This document shows, piece after piece, positions 17,222 through 26,436 of a DNA stretch of 64,000 nucleotides. Under the pieces are notes generated by a model, which had not been told where the DNA came from, did no database searches, and saw only the letters and a list, made by a program, of their open reading frames with translations. A program made the translations under genes and the position numbers. Positions within the stretch are counted from its first letter, which is position 1. Every line of letters starts with the position of its first letter. Source of the DNA: Clostridiales bacterium (GTDB lineage Bacteria > Bacillota > Clostridia > Caldicoprobacterales > DTU083); assembly GCA_012839095.1 (NCBI GenBank), contig DUOA01000013.1, positions 1 to 64,000 on the forward strand, written 5' to 3'.

Positions 17222-18379
17222 ATGAAAAAAATAGCCTTGTTGTTAACTGCAGTAATTGTCAGCATAGCCGTTTTTGCAGGCTGCACACCATCTGCCGGCA
17301 ATTCTGATACAATCAAGATTGGCGTAAACTATGAATTGAGCGGTGATGTGGCAACCTACGGACAAAGCTCGGTCCACGGCATCGAGCTGGCAATTGAAGA
17401 AATCAATGCAGCCGGCGGCATCAACGGCAAACAGATTGAACTGGTAAAGTACGACAATAAGTCTCAGGAGGCAGAAGCTACTACCTTAACCACCAAGCTC
17501 ATGACTAATGACAAGGTTCTGGCGGTTATGGGGCCGGCTACCTCAGGAGCTTTCAAAGCCACCATACCTGTAGCCCAGCAGCATAAGATTCCTGTGGCAT
17601 CCGGTTCTGCAACAGCAGATGATGTTACTGTGGATGCAAACGGTGTTAAGGAATATGCTTTCAGAATCTGTTTCAGTGATTCCTATCAGGGTACAGGCAT
17701 GGCCAATTATGCACTCAACAACCTTAATAAAACCAGGGCAGTAGTAATCCTGGACAGTTCCAGTGATTATGGCAAGGGCCTTGCAGCAAACTTTGTAAGC
17801 ACATTTGAAGCAGGCGGCGGCGTTGTAGTTGCCCAGGAGGCTTATGTTGAGGGCGATACTGACTTTAATTCCATTATCACTAAGATTAAGGGCGAAGACT
17901 TTGATGTTATGTTTATTCCCGGGTATTACGAGGAAGTAGGTCTTATTATCAAGCAGGCAAGGGAGCAGGGTATAGACGTTCCCATCCTCGGCGCTGACGG
18001 ATTTGACTCACCGGATCTGATAAAACTGGCCGGAGCAAGTGCTTTGAATGAAATCTACTTTTCCAATCATTACTCATCATTGGATCAGGATCCCGTAGTT
18101 CAGGACTTTATAAAAGCCTTCGAGAAAAAGTATGACAGACAGCCTGATGCTTTTAATGCACTGGGCTATGATTTGGCCAGATTCATAGTGGACGGCATAA
18201 GAAGAGCAGAAAAGCTGGATGGTGAGTCCGTTAAGGAAGCTCTGGCTGCCACAACCGAATTTAATGGCGTAACCGGTAATTTCAGCGTTGATGAAAACCA
18301 TAATGCTGTTAAGGCGCTGGTTGTTATTGAATTGAAGGACGGGGTACAGCATTCCAGTGAAAGACTCAGCATGGATTAA
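17222..18379 (+). CDS. livJ: Branched-chain amino acid ABC transporter substrate-binding lipoprotein
   Basis: This 385-residue protein has a lipoprotein signal ending VFAGC21. The mature part has a type I periplasmic-binding fold of the LivJ/LivK family: IKIGVNYELSGDVATYG, EEINAAGGINGK, and AVMGPATSGAF. It should capture branched-chain amino acids, or related ligands, at the outer face of the membrane. AGGAGGAG precedes the ATG. A stable hairpin separates it from the permease genes, as is common where the binding protein is needed in excess. Confidence 0.92.
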   Translation: MKKIALLLTAVIVSIAVFAGCTPSAGNSDTIKIGVNYELSGDVATYGQSSVHGIELAIEEINAAGGINGKQIELVKYDNKSQEAEATTLTTKLMTNDKVLAVMGPATSGAFKATIPVAQQHKIPVASGSATADDVTVDANGVKEYAFRICFSDSYQGTGMANYALNNLNKTRAVVILDSSSDYGKGLAANFVSTFEAGGGVVVAQEAYVEGDTDFNSIITKIKGEDFDVMFIPGYYEEVGLIIKQAREQGIDVPILGADGFDSPDLIKLAGASALNEIYFSNHYSSLDQDPVVQDFIKAFEKKYDRQPDAFNALGYDLARFIVDGIRRAEKLDGESVKEALAATTEFNGVTGNFSVDENHNAVKALVVIELKDGVQHSSERLSMD

Positions 18380-18437
18380 AACCATTTATTAATGCTATTT
18401 AACTCTATTGTTTTGTGAATAGTTGTCTGATAATATG

Positions 18438-18467
18438 TATAAGTGAGGATCCATGTCCTCACTTATA
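18438..18467 (+). terminator. Hairpin between livJ and livH
   Basis: TATAAGTGAGGA (18438-18449) and TCCTCACTTATA (18456-18467) form a perfect 12-base stem with a 6-base loop. A weak T run follows. It could partly terminate or protect the 3' end of the livJ message, so that livJ is made in excess over the membrane genes. Confidence 0.65.
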
Positions 18468-18508
18468 TGTATTTCTTAAGGCGGCAGGTTTAAAGAAGGA
18501 GAGGAGAC

Positions 18509-19393
18509 ATGGAACAGCTTATCCAACAGATTATTAACGGCATTTCGCTGGGCAGCATTTACGCTTTAATAGCTCTGGGATATACGATGGTTTATGGAAT
18601 AATAAAGCTTATAAATTTTGCTCATGGGGACATATATATGCTGGGTGCCTATATCGGTTACTTCTGCATGACAACACTGAAGCTTGGTTTCCTGCCATCA
18701 TTGATTGCTGCCATGCTGATTTGCACTCTGATAGGAATGGCAGTTGAGAAAATTGCATACAAGCCATTGCGGAACGCTACCCGAATAGCTGTTCTGATAA
18801 CTGCCATTGGCGTTTCGCTCTTTATTGAATACGGGACCATGTTCTTTGTCGGAGCAGGTGTTCGTACTTATCCCGAAATTACCGGACTGCTGGCCAAACG
18901 CTTTCAATTTGGCAGCATGGTTGTCAGCATGCAGCAGATAATGATAGTTGCTACCACAATTGTTTTAATGACAATCCTGCAGATCATAGTCAGGAAGACA
19001 AGGATTGGAAAGGCCATGCGTGCGGTATCCCTGGACAAAGATGCTGCGCAACTGATGGGCATCAACGTGAATACCACCATCTCCTTTACTTTTGCCCTTG
19101 GCTCTGCCCTGGCAGGTGCAGCAGGGATTCTGGTCGGAGTTTACTATAACTCCATAAACCCGTTGATGGGTGTTATGCCTGGTTTGAAGGCTTTCGTTGC
19201 TGCAGTTCTGGGCGGAATAGGTATAATCCCAGGAGCAATGATCGGCGGATATCTGATTGGGATAGTGGAAGTTTTTGTTTCAGGTTACGGCAGTTCCATG
19301 TATCGAGAGGCAGTGGTATTTGCTATTCTGATTTTGATTCTCATAGTGAAGCCTGCCGGTATCCTGGGCAAAAATATAAGAGAGAAGGTGTAG
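18509..19393 (+). CDS. livH: Branched-chain amino acid ABC transporter permease LivH
   Basis: This 294-residue membrane protein starts with the family signature GISLGSIYALIALGYTMVYG and INFAHGDI. Later it has RAVSLDKDAAQLMGIN, the ABC-contact loop. It forms the channel with LivM. GGAGAGGAG precedes the ATG. It is the first of four closely packed transporter genes. Confidence 0.94.
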   Translation: MEQLIQQIINGISLGSIYALIALGYTMVYGIIKLINFAHGDIYMLGAYIGYFCMTTLKLGFLPSLIAAMLICTLIGMAVEKIAYKPLRNATRIAVLITAIGVSLFIEYGTMFFVGAGVRTYPEITGLLAKRFQFGSMVVSMQQIMIVATTIVLMTILQIIVRKTRIGKAMRAVSLDKDAAQLMGINVNTTISFTFALGSALAGAAGILVGVYYNSINPLMGVMPGLKAFVAAVLGGIGIIPGAMIGGYLIGIVEVFVSGYGSSMYREAVVFAILILILIVKPAGILGKNIREKV

Positions 19394-19395
19394 AT

Positions 19396-20370
19396 GTGGT
19401 AAAAGGGCTGAAGGAATTATTATCCCTGAGAAAATGGTTTTTATTGCTGTTCACCTTCGTGATTGTACAATTCTTAGTGCAGATAAATGTTATTAACGAT
19501 TACCTGCAGGCTACCATCGCTACCATCTGCATAAATATTATACTGGCAGTCAGTTTGAACCTGATAACAGGTTTTACAGGACAGTTTTCATTGGGGCATG
19601 CCGGATTTATGTCTATTGGTGCCTATACATGCGCCATCATTCTATTACGAGTTCCTTCCACAGGCGGCTTTCTGGCTGGATTGTTGTCCGGGGCTGTTCT
19701 GGCTGCTTTGGTCGGTTTTCTTGTGGGACTGCCTACCTTGCGTCTGAGAGGTGACTACCTGGCCATAGCCACCCTGGGCATGTCAGAAATTATAAGAATA
19801 ATATTCCTTAACCTGGAAATAACAAATGGAGCTGCAGGTCTCAGCGGAATCCCCAGATTCACCAATTGGTTTTATCTCTTTGTCTTTATGGCGGGAACCA
19901 TACTGCTGATATCAAATTTTTTAAGGTCATCTCATGGCAGAGCCTGTATCTCTGTCAGGGAGGATGAGATAGCTGCAGAAGCCATGGGAATCAATGCAAC
20001 CAGGTACAAGGTAACAGCATTTACAATCGGCGCATTTTGTGCTGGAATTGCCGGCGCTCTGTATGCAGGATATTTTTACTTTCTTAAGCCAAGCACCTTC
20101 GGTTTTTTGAAGTCTATTGATATCCTTGTCATTGTAGTTCTTGGTGGTATGGGCAGTCTCTCGGGCTCTGTCCTTGCTGCTATTCTGCTGGCTCTGATAT
20201 CCACCTTCCTGCAGGATTTTCCCGATCTGCGCATGGTTTTATATTCACTTATGCTGATCATTATAATGATTTTCCGTCCTCAGGGACTGATGGGTTCCAA
20301 AGAACTCTCTCTGAAGATGCTGACCGGGCTGGGAAGAAATCTGTTACCTTCCAGAAAGGGAGGGGAGTAA
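19396..20370 (+). CDS. livM: Branched-chain amino acid ABC transporter permease LivM
   Basis: This 324-residue membrane protein carries LivM signatures: NLITGFTGQFSLGHAGF, LRLRGDYLAIATLG and the ABC-contact loop REDEIAAEAMGIN. The start is GTG 19396, two bases after the livH stop. The ATG two bases upstream runs into a stop at once. It pairs with LivH in the membrane. Confidence 0.93.
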   Translation: MVKGLKELLSLRKWFLLLFTFVIVQFLVQINVINDYLQATIATICINIILAVSLNLITGFTGQFSLGHAGFMSIGAYTCAIILLRVPSTGGFLAGLLSGAVLAALVGFLVGLPTLRLRGDYLAIATLGMSEIIRIIFLNLEITNGAAGLSGIPRFTNWFYLFVFMAGTILLISNFLRSSHGRACISVREDEIAAEAMGINATRYKVTAFTIGAFCAGIAGALYAGYFYFLKPSTFGFLKSIDILVIVVLGGMGSLSGSVLAAILLALISTFLQDFPDLRMVLYSLMLIIIMIFRPQGLMGSKELSLKMLTGLGRNLLPSRKGGE

Positions 20371-20371
20371 A

Positions 20372-21157
20372 ATGGCAATTCTTAATATCAACAAGTTAAC
20401 AAAGTCCTTTGGTGGTCTCACCGCAGTTTCCAATGTGACCATGGAGTTGCGGGAAGGTGAACTGGTTGGACTGATCGGCCCTAACGGAGCCGGAAAAACA
20501 ACAGTATTCAATCTCTTATCCGGCCTGTATGTGCCCTCCAGTGGAGAAATCCTCCTTAATACAGGGGGGAAAACAATAGCTGTACAAGGGAAGAATCCGC
20601 ATGTAATATGTAAATCCGGCATAGGCAGGACCTTCCAGAATATTCGTTTATTCAGGGATCTTACGGTGATGGACAATGTTAGAATTGCCATGCATCATAA
20701 TGTGAAATACGGTCTCTTGTCAGGTTTCCTGCATCTTCCTTCCTACAGGCGTGAAGAAGGACGTCTTAAAGAAGAGAGCATGGAGCTCCTTGAACTTATG
20801 GATCTGGGCGACAAAGCGGGTGAGCTGGCAAAAAACCTGCCTTATGGCGAACAACGGCATCTGGAAATTGCCAGAGCTCTGGCTACCAAACCGGACCTGC
20901 TCCTGCTGGATGAGCCGGCAGCAGGCATGAATCCTGCAGAAACAACCCAACTGACTAAGTTGATCCAATGGATACGCGAACGGTTTAGATTGACCATACT
21001 GTTAATTGAACATGATATGTCGCTCGTTATGAGAATATGCGAGCGAATCTATGTATTGGATCACGGAATGCTTATAGCAGAGGGAACACCGGAAGAGATA
21101 AGAGCAAATAAACGGGTAATTGAGGCTTATTTAGGGGAGGATGTGACCGATGCTTGA
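20372..21157 (+). CDS. livG: Branched-chain amino acid ABC transporter ATP-binding protein LivG
   Basis: This 261-residue ATPase has Walker A GPNGAGKTT, the signature LPYGEQRHLEIAR (the usual form for LivG), Walker B LLLDEPAAGMNP, and the switch His in LIEHDMSLV. It has the long insertion after Walker A that marks LivG. It overlaps livF by 8 bases. Confidence 0.94.
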   Translation: MAILNINKLTKSFGGLTAVSNVTMELREGELVGLIGPNGAGKTTVFNLLSGLYVPSSGEILLNTGGKTIAVQGKNPHVICKSGIGRTFQNIRLFRDLTVMDNVRIAMHHNVKYGLLSGFLHLPSYRREEGRLKEESMELLELMDLGDKAGELAKNLPYGEQRHLEIARALATKPDLLLLDEPAAGMNPAETTQLTKLIQWIRERFRLTILLIEHDMSLVMRICERIYVLDHGMLIAEGTPEEIRANKRVIEAYLGEDVTDA

Positions 21158-21854
21158 AATAAATAATATAAATGTGCATTTCGGGGTCATTCATGCATTG
21201 AAGGATGTTTCCCTGACAGTAAATGAAGGAGAAATTGTTACGCTTCTGGGTGCAAATGGAGCGGGTAAGACTACTACTCTTCGAACTGCATCCGGATTAA
21301 AAAAGCCCACAGATGGAAATATTTTATTGAATGGGAAAGACATTACACAAACTTCCGCCCAGGAACGGGTAAAAATGGGGATTTCCCATGTACCGGAAGG
21401 ACGCCGTGTCTTTCCGGCCATGACCGTACTGGAAAATCTGGAACTGGGAGCTTATCTTCGCAGAGACAGGGCTGAAATAAACAAGGATCTGAAAATGGTA
21501 TATGATCGGTTCCCGATTCTGTACGACAGAAAAAAACAATCAGCCGGAACGCTGTCCGGGGGCGAACAGCAGATGCTGGCCATTGGACGGGCACTTATGA
21601 GCAGGCCGAAAATCCTCTTTCTGGATGAGCCTTCCATGGGACTGGCGCCCTTGCTGGTTCAGGAAATATTTAGTATAATAAAAGATATAAATGAAACAGG
21701 TACAACGATATTGCTGGTGGAGCAAAACGCCAGCATGGCACTGCAGATTGCACATCGGGCCTATGTTCTGGAAACCGGTTCCATTGTCCTGTCAGGAACA
21801 GGCTCTGAACTTATGCAAAGTGAAGACATACGAAAAGCGTATCTAGGAGGTTAG
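21150..21854 (+). CDS. livF: Branched-chain amino acid ABC transporter ATP-binding protein LivF
   Basis: This 234-residue ATPase has Walker A GANGAGKTT, the signature LSGGEQQMLAIGR, Walker B FLDEPSMGLAP, and LVEQNAS in place of the switch His region, which is usual for LivF. It forms the heterodimeric motor with LivG. The ATG overlaps the end of livG. Confidence 0.94.
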   Translation: MLEINNINVHFGVIHALKDVSLTVNEGEIVTLLGANGAGKTTTLRTASGLKKPTDGNILLNGKDITQTSAQERVKMGISHVPEGRRVFPAMTVLENLELGAYLRRDRAEINKDLKMVYDRFPILYDRKKQSAGTLSGGEQQMLAIGRALMSRPKILFLDEPSMGLAPLLVQEIFSIIKDINETGTTILLVEQNASMALQIAHRAYVLETGSIVLSGTGSELMQSEDIRKAYLGG

Positions 21855-21859
21855 TGTCT

Positions 21860-22510
21860 ATGTTTGTCAAAACGAAAATGACCACCAATCCCTTTACCGT
21901 CTCACCGGATCAAACAATACCGGAAGCCCAGGAGCTCATGATGCAGCATGGTGTCAAGCGTCTTCCTGTGATGCATAAGGGCAAGCTGGTTGGAGTTGTT
22001 TCAAAAGAGGATATCGATCGTTATTCGCCCTCCAAGGCTACTTCCCTCAGTATGGGGGAGATTACCTACCTGCTTTCCAGAACCAGGATTAAACAGATTA
22101 TGACCAAAGATTTGATTACCATTTCTCCTGATGCTCTTTTGGAGGAAGCAGCTATACTCATGAGAGACAACAAGGTCAGCTTTCTTCCCGTCGTTGACAA
22201 AAAATCCAGGATGGTCGGCATTATTACCGAAAGCGATATTTTTGACTCCTTTATCGAATTACTCGGTTTCCGGGAACCCGGTACCCGTCTGACCATTGAA
22301 GCGGTGGATGAACCGGGTATCATGTCTAACCTTACCAGTATCATAGGCAGACACGGTGCCAATATTACAAGGGTCGCCGTATACCGGGGGGCAACCGGCA
22401 AGAGCGCCGTTGTGGTTGGCATCAGTTCATACAACACCACCGAAATTGAAAAAAGCATGGAGGAGAATGGGTTTACCATCCTGCACAAACTCCAAAACTT
22501 TAAGGACTGA
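21860..22510 (+). CDS. CBS-pair protein with a C-terminal ACT domain (AcuB-like)
   Basis: This 216-residue protein has two CBS motifs (about residues 1-60 and 75-135), which usually bind adenine nucleotides or SAM. A C-terminal ACT domain follows (RLTIEAVDEPGIMSNLTSIIGR), which usually binds an amino acid. It ends the liv operon. ATG 21860 has AGGAGG 9 bases upstream, whereas GTG 21854 is too close. A soluble sensor combining nucleotide and amino acid signals for this transporter or its pathway is an inference. AcuB-like proteins are often linked to acetate or amino acid metabolism. Confidence 0.85.
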   Translation: MFVKTKMTTNPFTVSPDQTIPEAQELMMQHGVKRLPVMHKGKLVGVVSKEDIDRYSPSKATSLSMGEITYLLSRTRIKQIMTKDLITISPDALLEEAAILMRDNKVSFLPVVDKKSRMVGIITESDIFDSFIELLGFREPGTRLTIEAVDEPGIMSNLTSIIGRHGANITRVAVYRGATGKSAVVVGISSYNTTEIEKSMEENGFTILHKLQNFKD

Positions 22511-22543
22511 GAACAGCCATATTCCCGTATCTCTGTTCGACTG

Positions 22544-23725
22544 TCAGTAAAATTCCTTTGCCAGTGCCCTGAAGGCAGGAATTGATCTCCTGATGACAGA
22601 CATGTCCACACTGTAAGAAATTCTGATATGACCTGGGCAGCCAAATCCTGTTCCTGGAACGAGCAAAATATTATATTTAAGTGCCCTGTTTACAAATTTA
22701 ATATCATCTTCTATCGGAGCCTTTGGAAACAGGTAGAAGGCACCTTTGGGCTTAATACAGGTAAATCCCAGGTCAATCAGATGATTATAGAGGAAATCTC
22801 TTCGCTCCCGATACAGCTCCGTATTTATTTTTTCCTCCAGACATTCAGCAATCACCTTCTGAAAGAGACTGGGAGCATTAACAAACCCAAGAATCCTGTT
22901 GGATAAGATCATGCCGTCAACTAGCAAATCTGAATCTTCTGCATCCGGATGTATTGCGATATAACCAATCCGTTCACCCGGTAAAGCCAGGGATTTGCTG
23001 AATGACGTAACGATTACCGAGTTTTTAAATGTGTTAAATACAGAGGGAACGGTAACACCATCGTAAACCAATTGGGTATATGGTTCATCAGATATAACAA
23101 GAATATTTATATTATATTCCTTTTCTTTCCTGTGAATCACTTCTGCTACTTCTCTCAGGGTTTTCTCACTATAAACCACGCCGGTAGGATTATTGGGAGA
23201 ATTCAACAGAATGGCTTTGGTTGAATGAGTAATACGCTTCTCCAAGTCTTCCGGAAGGGGTTCAAATGTATCACGGCTGCACGGGGAGACAACAGTTTTT
23301 CCTCCATAATTTTCAATGTATGATAAATACTCGGGAAAATAAGGAGAGAAAAGAATTACTTCATCATCAGGGTTCAGAATGGTTTTTAGTATGACATTCA
23401 GTCCGCCGGCTGCACCACAGGTCATGATGATATGTTTTTCAGTAATGGCAATATCTGTTTCCTGATGAATATGTGCAGCAATCTTCCCGCGGACATCGGG
23501 GTAACCGGCATTGTTCATATATTTATGCAGATTTGGCTCATGTGAGTTTATCAAATCCTTTAGCGCAGAGATAACCCCGGCAGGCGGTTCTGTATCCGGA
23601 TTGCCCAGAGAAAAATCAAAAACCCTGTCAGCACCGTATAGTTTTCGTCGTTTCTCCCCTTCTTCAAACATGGCACGTATCCAGGAGGATGAGGCCATTC
23701 TTGCTGAAATCCAGTCTGATAACAT
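22544..23725 (-). CDS. Class I/II pyridoxal phosphate-dependent aminotransferase
   Basis: This 393-residue enzyme has the PLP lysine in SFSKSLALPGERIGY and family marks FSLGNPDTEPP, NSPNNPTGVVYS and VISDEPYTQLVYDG. Sequence like this is found in aspartate and aromatic aminotransferases and in uncharacterised clostridial homologues. The substrate is undetermined. It converges on the liv operon with a 33-base gap, so a role in branched-chain or aspartate-family metabolism is possible but unsupported. GGAGG lies before the ATG. Confidence 0.87.
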   Translation of the reverse strand: MLSDWISARMASSSWIRAMFEEGEKRRKLYGADRVFDFSLGNPDTEPPAGVISALKDLINSHEPNLHKYMNNAGYPDVRGKIAAHIHQETDIAITEKHIIMTCGAAGGLNVILKTILNPDDEVILFSPYFPEYLSYIENYGGKTVVSPCSRDTFEPLPEDLEKRITHSTKAILLNSPNNPTGVVYSEKTLREVAEVIHRKEKEYNINILVISDEPYTQLVYDGVTVPSVFNTFKNSVIVTSFSKSLALPGERIGYIAIHPDAEDSDLLVDGMILSNRILGFVNAPSLFQKVIAECLEEKINTELYRERRDFLYNHLIDLGFTCIKPKGAFYLFPKAPIEDDIKFVNRALKYNILLVPGTGFGCPGHIRISYSVDMSVIRRSIPAFRALAKEFY

Positions 23726-23789
23726 TTGGAAAACCTCCTGTTTTTTTCATATTATATCATCATTATTAAAAAATGCCACAAAATTTGAG

Positions 23790-23818
23790 TTGACAAATAA
23801 TCTTTTAGGATCTTTAAT
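23790..23818 (+). promoter_or_regulatory. Candidate promoter of the GDT1-type gene
   Basis: TTGACA at 23790-23795 and TTTAAT at 23813-23818 are 17 bases apart. The leader shows no manganese riboswitch that I can recognise. Confidence 0.5.
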
Positions 23819-23885
23819 ATAGGTTATAGTATTTTTGTATTTCTTAGTTAATAAAACCTTCCCTGCATCGTCTTATGGAGGAAAA

Positions 23886-25016
23886 ATGATTAAAGAGTTT
23901 TTGGAAGCTTTTTTGCTGGTTTTTATAGCTGAATTTGGGGACAAGAGTCAAATTCTGGCCATGACTTTGGCAATAAGGTATCCTGTAAAAAAAGTTCTGC
24001 TTGGGATCCTGATTGGTGCTTTTCTGAATAATGGCCTGGCTGTCCTGTTGGGCAGTCTTCTTTCTGCTTTCATACCCTTGAACGCAGTGCAAATCGCAGC
24101 AGGCTTTATTTTTATTGCATTTTCTTTATTGACTCTCAGGCCTGAGGAAACTGAGGAAAACGGGAAAGAGCATAAGATACCCCTGGGTTCTTTGCTCACC
24201 ATTGCCTTTGTTTATTTTATTGGTGAATTTGGGGACAAGACTCAGCTGACGGCAATTACCCTTACTTCACAGGCAGCTTTTCCACTGATGATCCTGGGAG
24301 GTACTGTAATGGGCATGTTAGCTTCCGGCGGCATGGGGATTATAATAGGAAGAAAACTCGGCGATAAAGTGCCTGAAACAATAGTACGTCTTTTATCTTC
24401 AATTGTTTTTTTCTTTTTTGGGGTATCCAGGCTGGCCCGGCATCTGCCTCAAAAATATCTGACTGTACCCGGCATTATTCTGTTTGCCCTTGTATATACA
24501 GTTCTCGCTGTATTGTTAATCAGACCCATGCTCCGAGCATACAAGCAGGGCTATGAATCAGAGTGGATTCGCAGATCACGGGAACTGCATCAATACTATC
24601 ACCGCATGCAGCAGGATTTTGACAGCATATGTCTGGGTACAGAGAATTGCGGCAGGTGTCAGGGAAACAGATGCATTGTTGGATATGCCAAAACCCTGGC
24701 TCTCTTCGGACTGGATGAAAAGTCAGAAGGCCATATGGCAAATGAGAAAATTAACAGCTGTTTTCGAAATAAACCATTCAGCAGGGAACAGGCAGCTGAC
24801 AGCCTGCTGACAACCTTGGATTATTTGAAGAGACATCCTTCTGACAGTAATTCAGAGCTAATCCATGAGATCAGAAGAAGCCTGGAAATAATTATATTTG
24901 GTAAATGTGTTCAGGAAATTAACAATTGGGAAGAATATGAGCATAGATTGTTAAGGGCTTTAGATGATAATGGAATAATCTTGTCAAACAAATATCACAA
25001 ACCTTATTCTTATTGA
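23886..25016 (+). CDS. GDT1/TMEM165-family transporter with a Cys-rich cytosolic tail
   Basis: The 376-residue protein has the two family motifs, E16-FGDK and E114-FGDKTQ, in two three-helix repeats. Bacterial members (MneA-type) export Mn2+, and eukaryotic ones carry Mn2+/Ca2+ and H+. After residue 190 there is an extra membrane helix (IILFALVYTVLAVLLI) and then about 160 soluble residues. These carry C249-x5-C255-x2-C258-x4-C263, a plausible metal site, and a helical end. Most family members stop after the sixth helix. I chose ATG 23886 after GGAGG 23877-23881. The protein probably moves a divalent cation. The tail could sense metal or redox state. Confidence 0.83.
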   Translation: MIKEFLEAFLLVFIAEFGDKSQILAMTLAIRYPVKKVLLGILIGAFLNNGLAVLLGSLLSAFIPLNAVQIAAGFIFIAFSLLTLRPEETEENGKEHKIPLGSLLTIAFVYFIGEFGDKTQLTAITLTSQAAFPLMILGGTVMGMLASGGMGIIIGRKLGDKVPETIVRLLSSIVFFFFGVSRLARHLPQKYLTVPGIILFALVYTVLAVLLIRPMLRAYKQGYESEWIRRSRELHQYYHRMQQDFDSICLGTENCGRCQGNRCIVGYAKTLALFGLDEKSEGHMANEKINSCFRNKPFSREQAADSLLTTLDYLKRHPSDSNSELIHEIRRSLEIIIFGKCVQEINNWEEYEHRLLRALDDNGIILSNKYHKPYSY

Positions 25017-25141
25017 CAGAAAAAAATCAAAGTTAAGCCTTTTCTGATCAGCCCTGCTGCCTAAAACAAGCTTTTTCAAAAACTGCAATTCATATATACA
25101 AGTTTAAATATGTATATTTGATAAATCTTTTTAACATATGA

Positions 25142-25170
25142 TTGTCTAGTACAAAACGATATGGTATAAT
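25142..25170 (+). promoter_or_regulatory. Promoter of the duplicated lipoprotein gene
   Basis: TTGTCT at 25142-25147 and TATAAT at 25165-25170 are 17 bases apart, with a TGG just before the -10. Transcription would start near 25177. This places the true start codon at 25217 and not at the upstream in-frame codon at 25142. Confidence 0.7.
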
Positions 25171-25216
25171 ACTTTTGTTTTTAATCTACATATATTTATT
25201 TTGGAGGGAAAGAAGT

Positions 25217-26263
25217 ATGAAAAAACTGCTTTCAGTAGTACTTGTGCTTGCCCTGATATTGATTATGTCAGTAAGCTGCACAGGTTCCAACAATTCCACA
25301 CCAACGCCAACGCCGGACCAGAGCACCGGCAGCAACAATTCAGGCGGCATAGTAAAGCTTGGTCTGGGTCAGAACATATCCATAGCCAGCTCAAAGAATG
25401 CAGACGACGAAAATGGCCCTGTCGGGCAGGCTGACACTGTTATGGCTGCTGTCGGCATTGATGCAGAAGGCAAGGTGGTTTCTGTCACAATTGATACTGC
25501 ACAAGCCCGGGTTAACTTTGACAAGGACGGCAATATGACAACCGATCCTGCTGTAGAGCTGAAAACCAAGGCAGAGTTGGGCGACGACTATGGAATGAAA
25601 GCCAGATCTGAAGTAGGAGAATGGTATGAGCAGATTGCAGCGCTGGAAAAATGGATGACAGGCAAAACAATAGACGAAATAAGGAGCCTGAAAACCAATG
25701 ACAAAAATGCTCCGGATGATCCTGAACTCACTTCTCTTGTTACCATAAGTGTACAGGATTATATTGCCGCTGTTGCTGAAGCCTTTGAAAATGCCAGAGA
25801 AGTAAACGGTGCTGAAAAGGTTGGTTTGGGACATGTTATCTCTGTAGCCAAATCCAAAGGCATAGACGGCGAAAACGGTCCTGTTGCTCAGGTTGATACA
25901 GTAATGGCAGCTGCTGCCTTTACTGCAGATGGTAAAACTGCAGGTGTCATAATCGATACGGCTCAGGTACGCGTAAACTTTGACACAGATGGAAAATTGT
26001 CATCTGATCCCGCTGCAGAGCTGAAAACCAAGGTAGAGCTGGGTGATGACTATGGCATGAAAGCAAGGTCCGAAGTCGGAGAATGGTATGAACAGATTGC
26101 TGAACTGGAAAAATGGATGGCAGGTAAAACCATTGAGGAAATCAGGAACTTGAAAACCAATGAAAACTCTGCACCTGATGTTCCCGAGCTGACTTCCCTT
26201 GTAACCATCAGCGTTCAGGATTATATAGCTTCAGTTTCAGAAGCATACGATAAAGCAAAATAG
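25217..26263 (+). CDS. Lipoprotein with a tandemly duplicated FMN-binding-like domain
   Basis: The 348-residue protein has a lipoprotein signal ending MSVSC21, a Ser/Thr/Pro linker, and two near-identical domains, residues 47-194 and 201-348 (period 154). Each repeats GQADTVMAA or AQVDTVMAA, LGDDYGMKARSEVGEWYEQ and LTSLVTISVQDYIA. The last motif sits where FMN-binding domains carry the ApbE target [ST]GA[ST]x[ST]. Here it reads SLVTIS (173-178 and 327-332), with the Thr and last Ser kept and Gly-Ala changed to Leu-Val. ApbE is encoded next. An extracytoplasmic flavoprotein is a reasonable hypothesis; the function is unproven. GGAGGGAAAG precedes the ATG. Confidence 0.7.
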   Translation: MKKLLSVVLVLALILIMSVSCTGSNNSTPTPTPDQSTGSNNSGGIVKLGLGQNISIASSKNADDENGPVGQADTVMAAVGIDAEGKVVSVTIDTAQARVNFDKDGNMTTDPAVELKTKAELGDDYGMKARSEVGEWYEQIAALEKWMTGKTIDEIRSLKTNDKNAPDDPELTSLVTISVQDYIAAVAEAFENAREVNGAEKVGLGHVISVAKSKGIDGENGPVAQVDTVMAAAAFTADGKTAGVIIDTAQVRVNFDTDGKLSSDPAAELKTKVELGDDYGMKARSEVGEWYEQIAELEKWMAGKTIEEIRNLKTNENSAPDVPELTSLVTISVQDYIASVSEAYDKAK

Positions 26264-26296
26264 AAGGTCAACTGCTTTATAATTCAGCACTTTACT

Positions 26297-26326
26297 GACT
26301 CCCCTTAAAACGGGGAGTCTTTATTA
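26297..26326 (+). terminator. Rho-independent terminator after the lipoprotein gene
   Basis: GACTCCCC (26297-26304) pairs with GGGGAGTC (26312-26319) and TTTATTATT follows. Confidence 0.88.
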
Positions 26327-26391
26327 TTGGTACAGCCCAAAACGCTTAAATTAAACAAGATGTGAAGCCGGTTTAAATCCTGACCGCCAAG

Positions 26392-26420
26392 TTTACAAAT
26401 ATTATCAGATTTGCTATTCT
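26392..26420 (+). promoter_or_regulatory. Promoter of apbE
   Basis: TTTACA at 26392-26397 and TATTCT at 26415-26420 are 17 bases apart, 17 bases before the apbE start. The lipoprotein terminator lies between the two genes, so they are probably separate transcripts. Confidence 0.55.
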
Positions 26421-26436
26421 GAATACAGGTGATAAA

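Noticed and set aside
23726-23885. Manganese (yybP-ykoY) riboswitch before the GDT1-type gene
   Set aside because: The leader lacks the conserved loop sequences of that element and is too short after the likely promoter.
23886-25016. A frameshift fusion of two genes in the GDT1-type protein
   Set aside because: The frame is continuous with even codon use and a seventh helix joins the parts. I see no second ribosome binding site at the junction.
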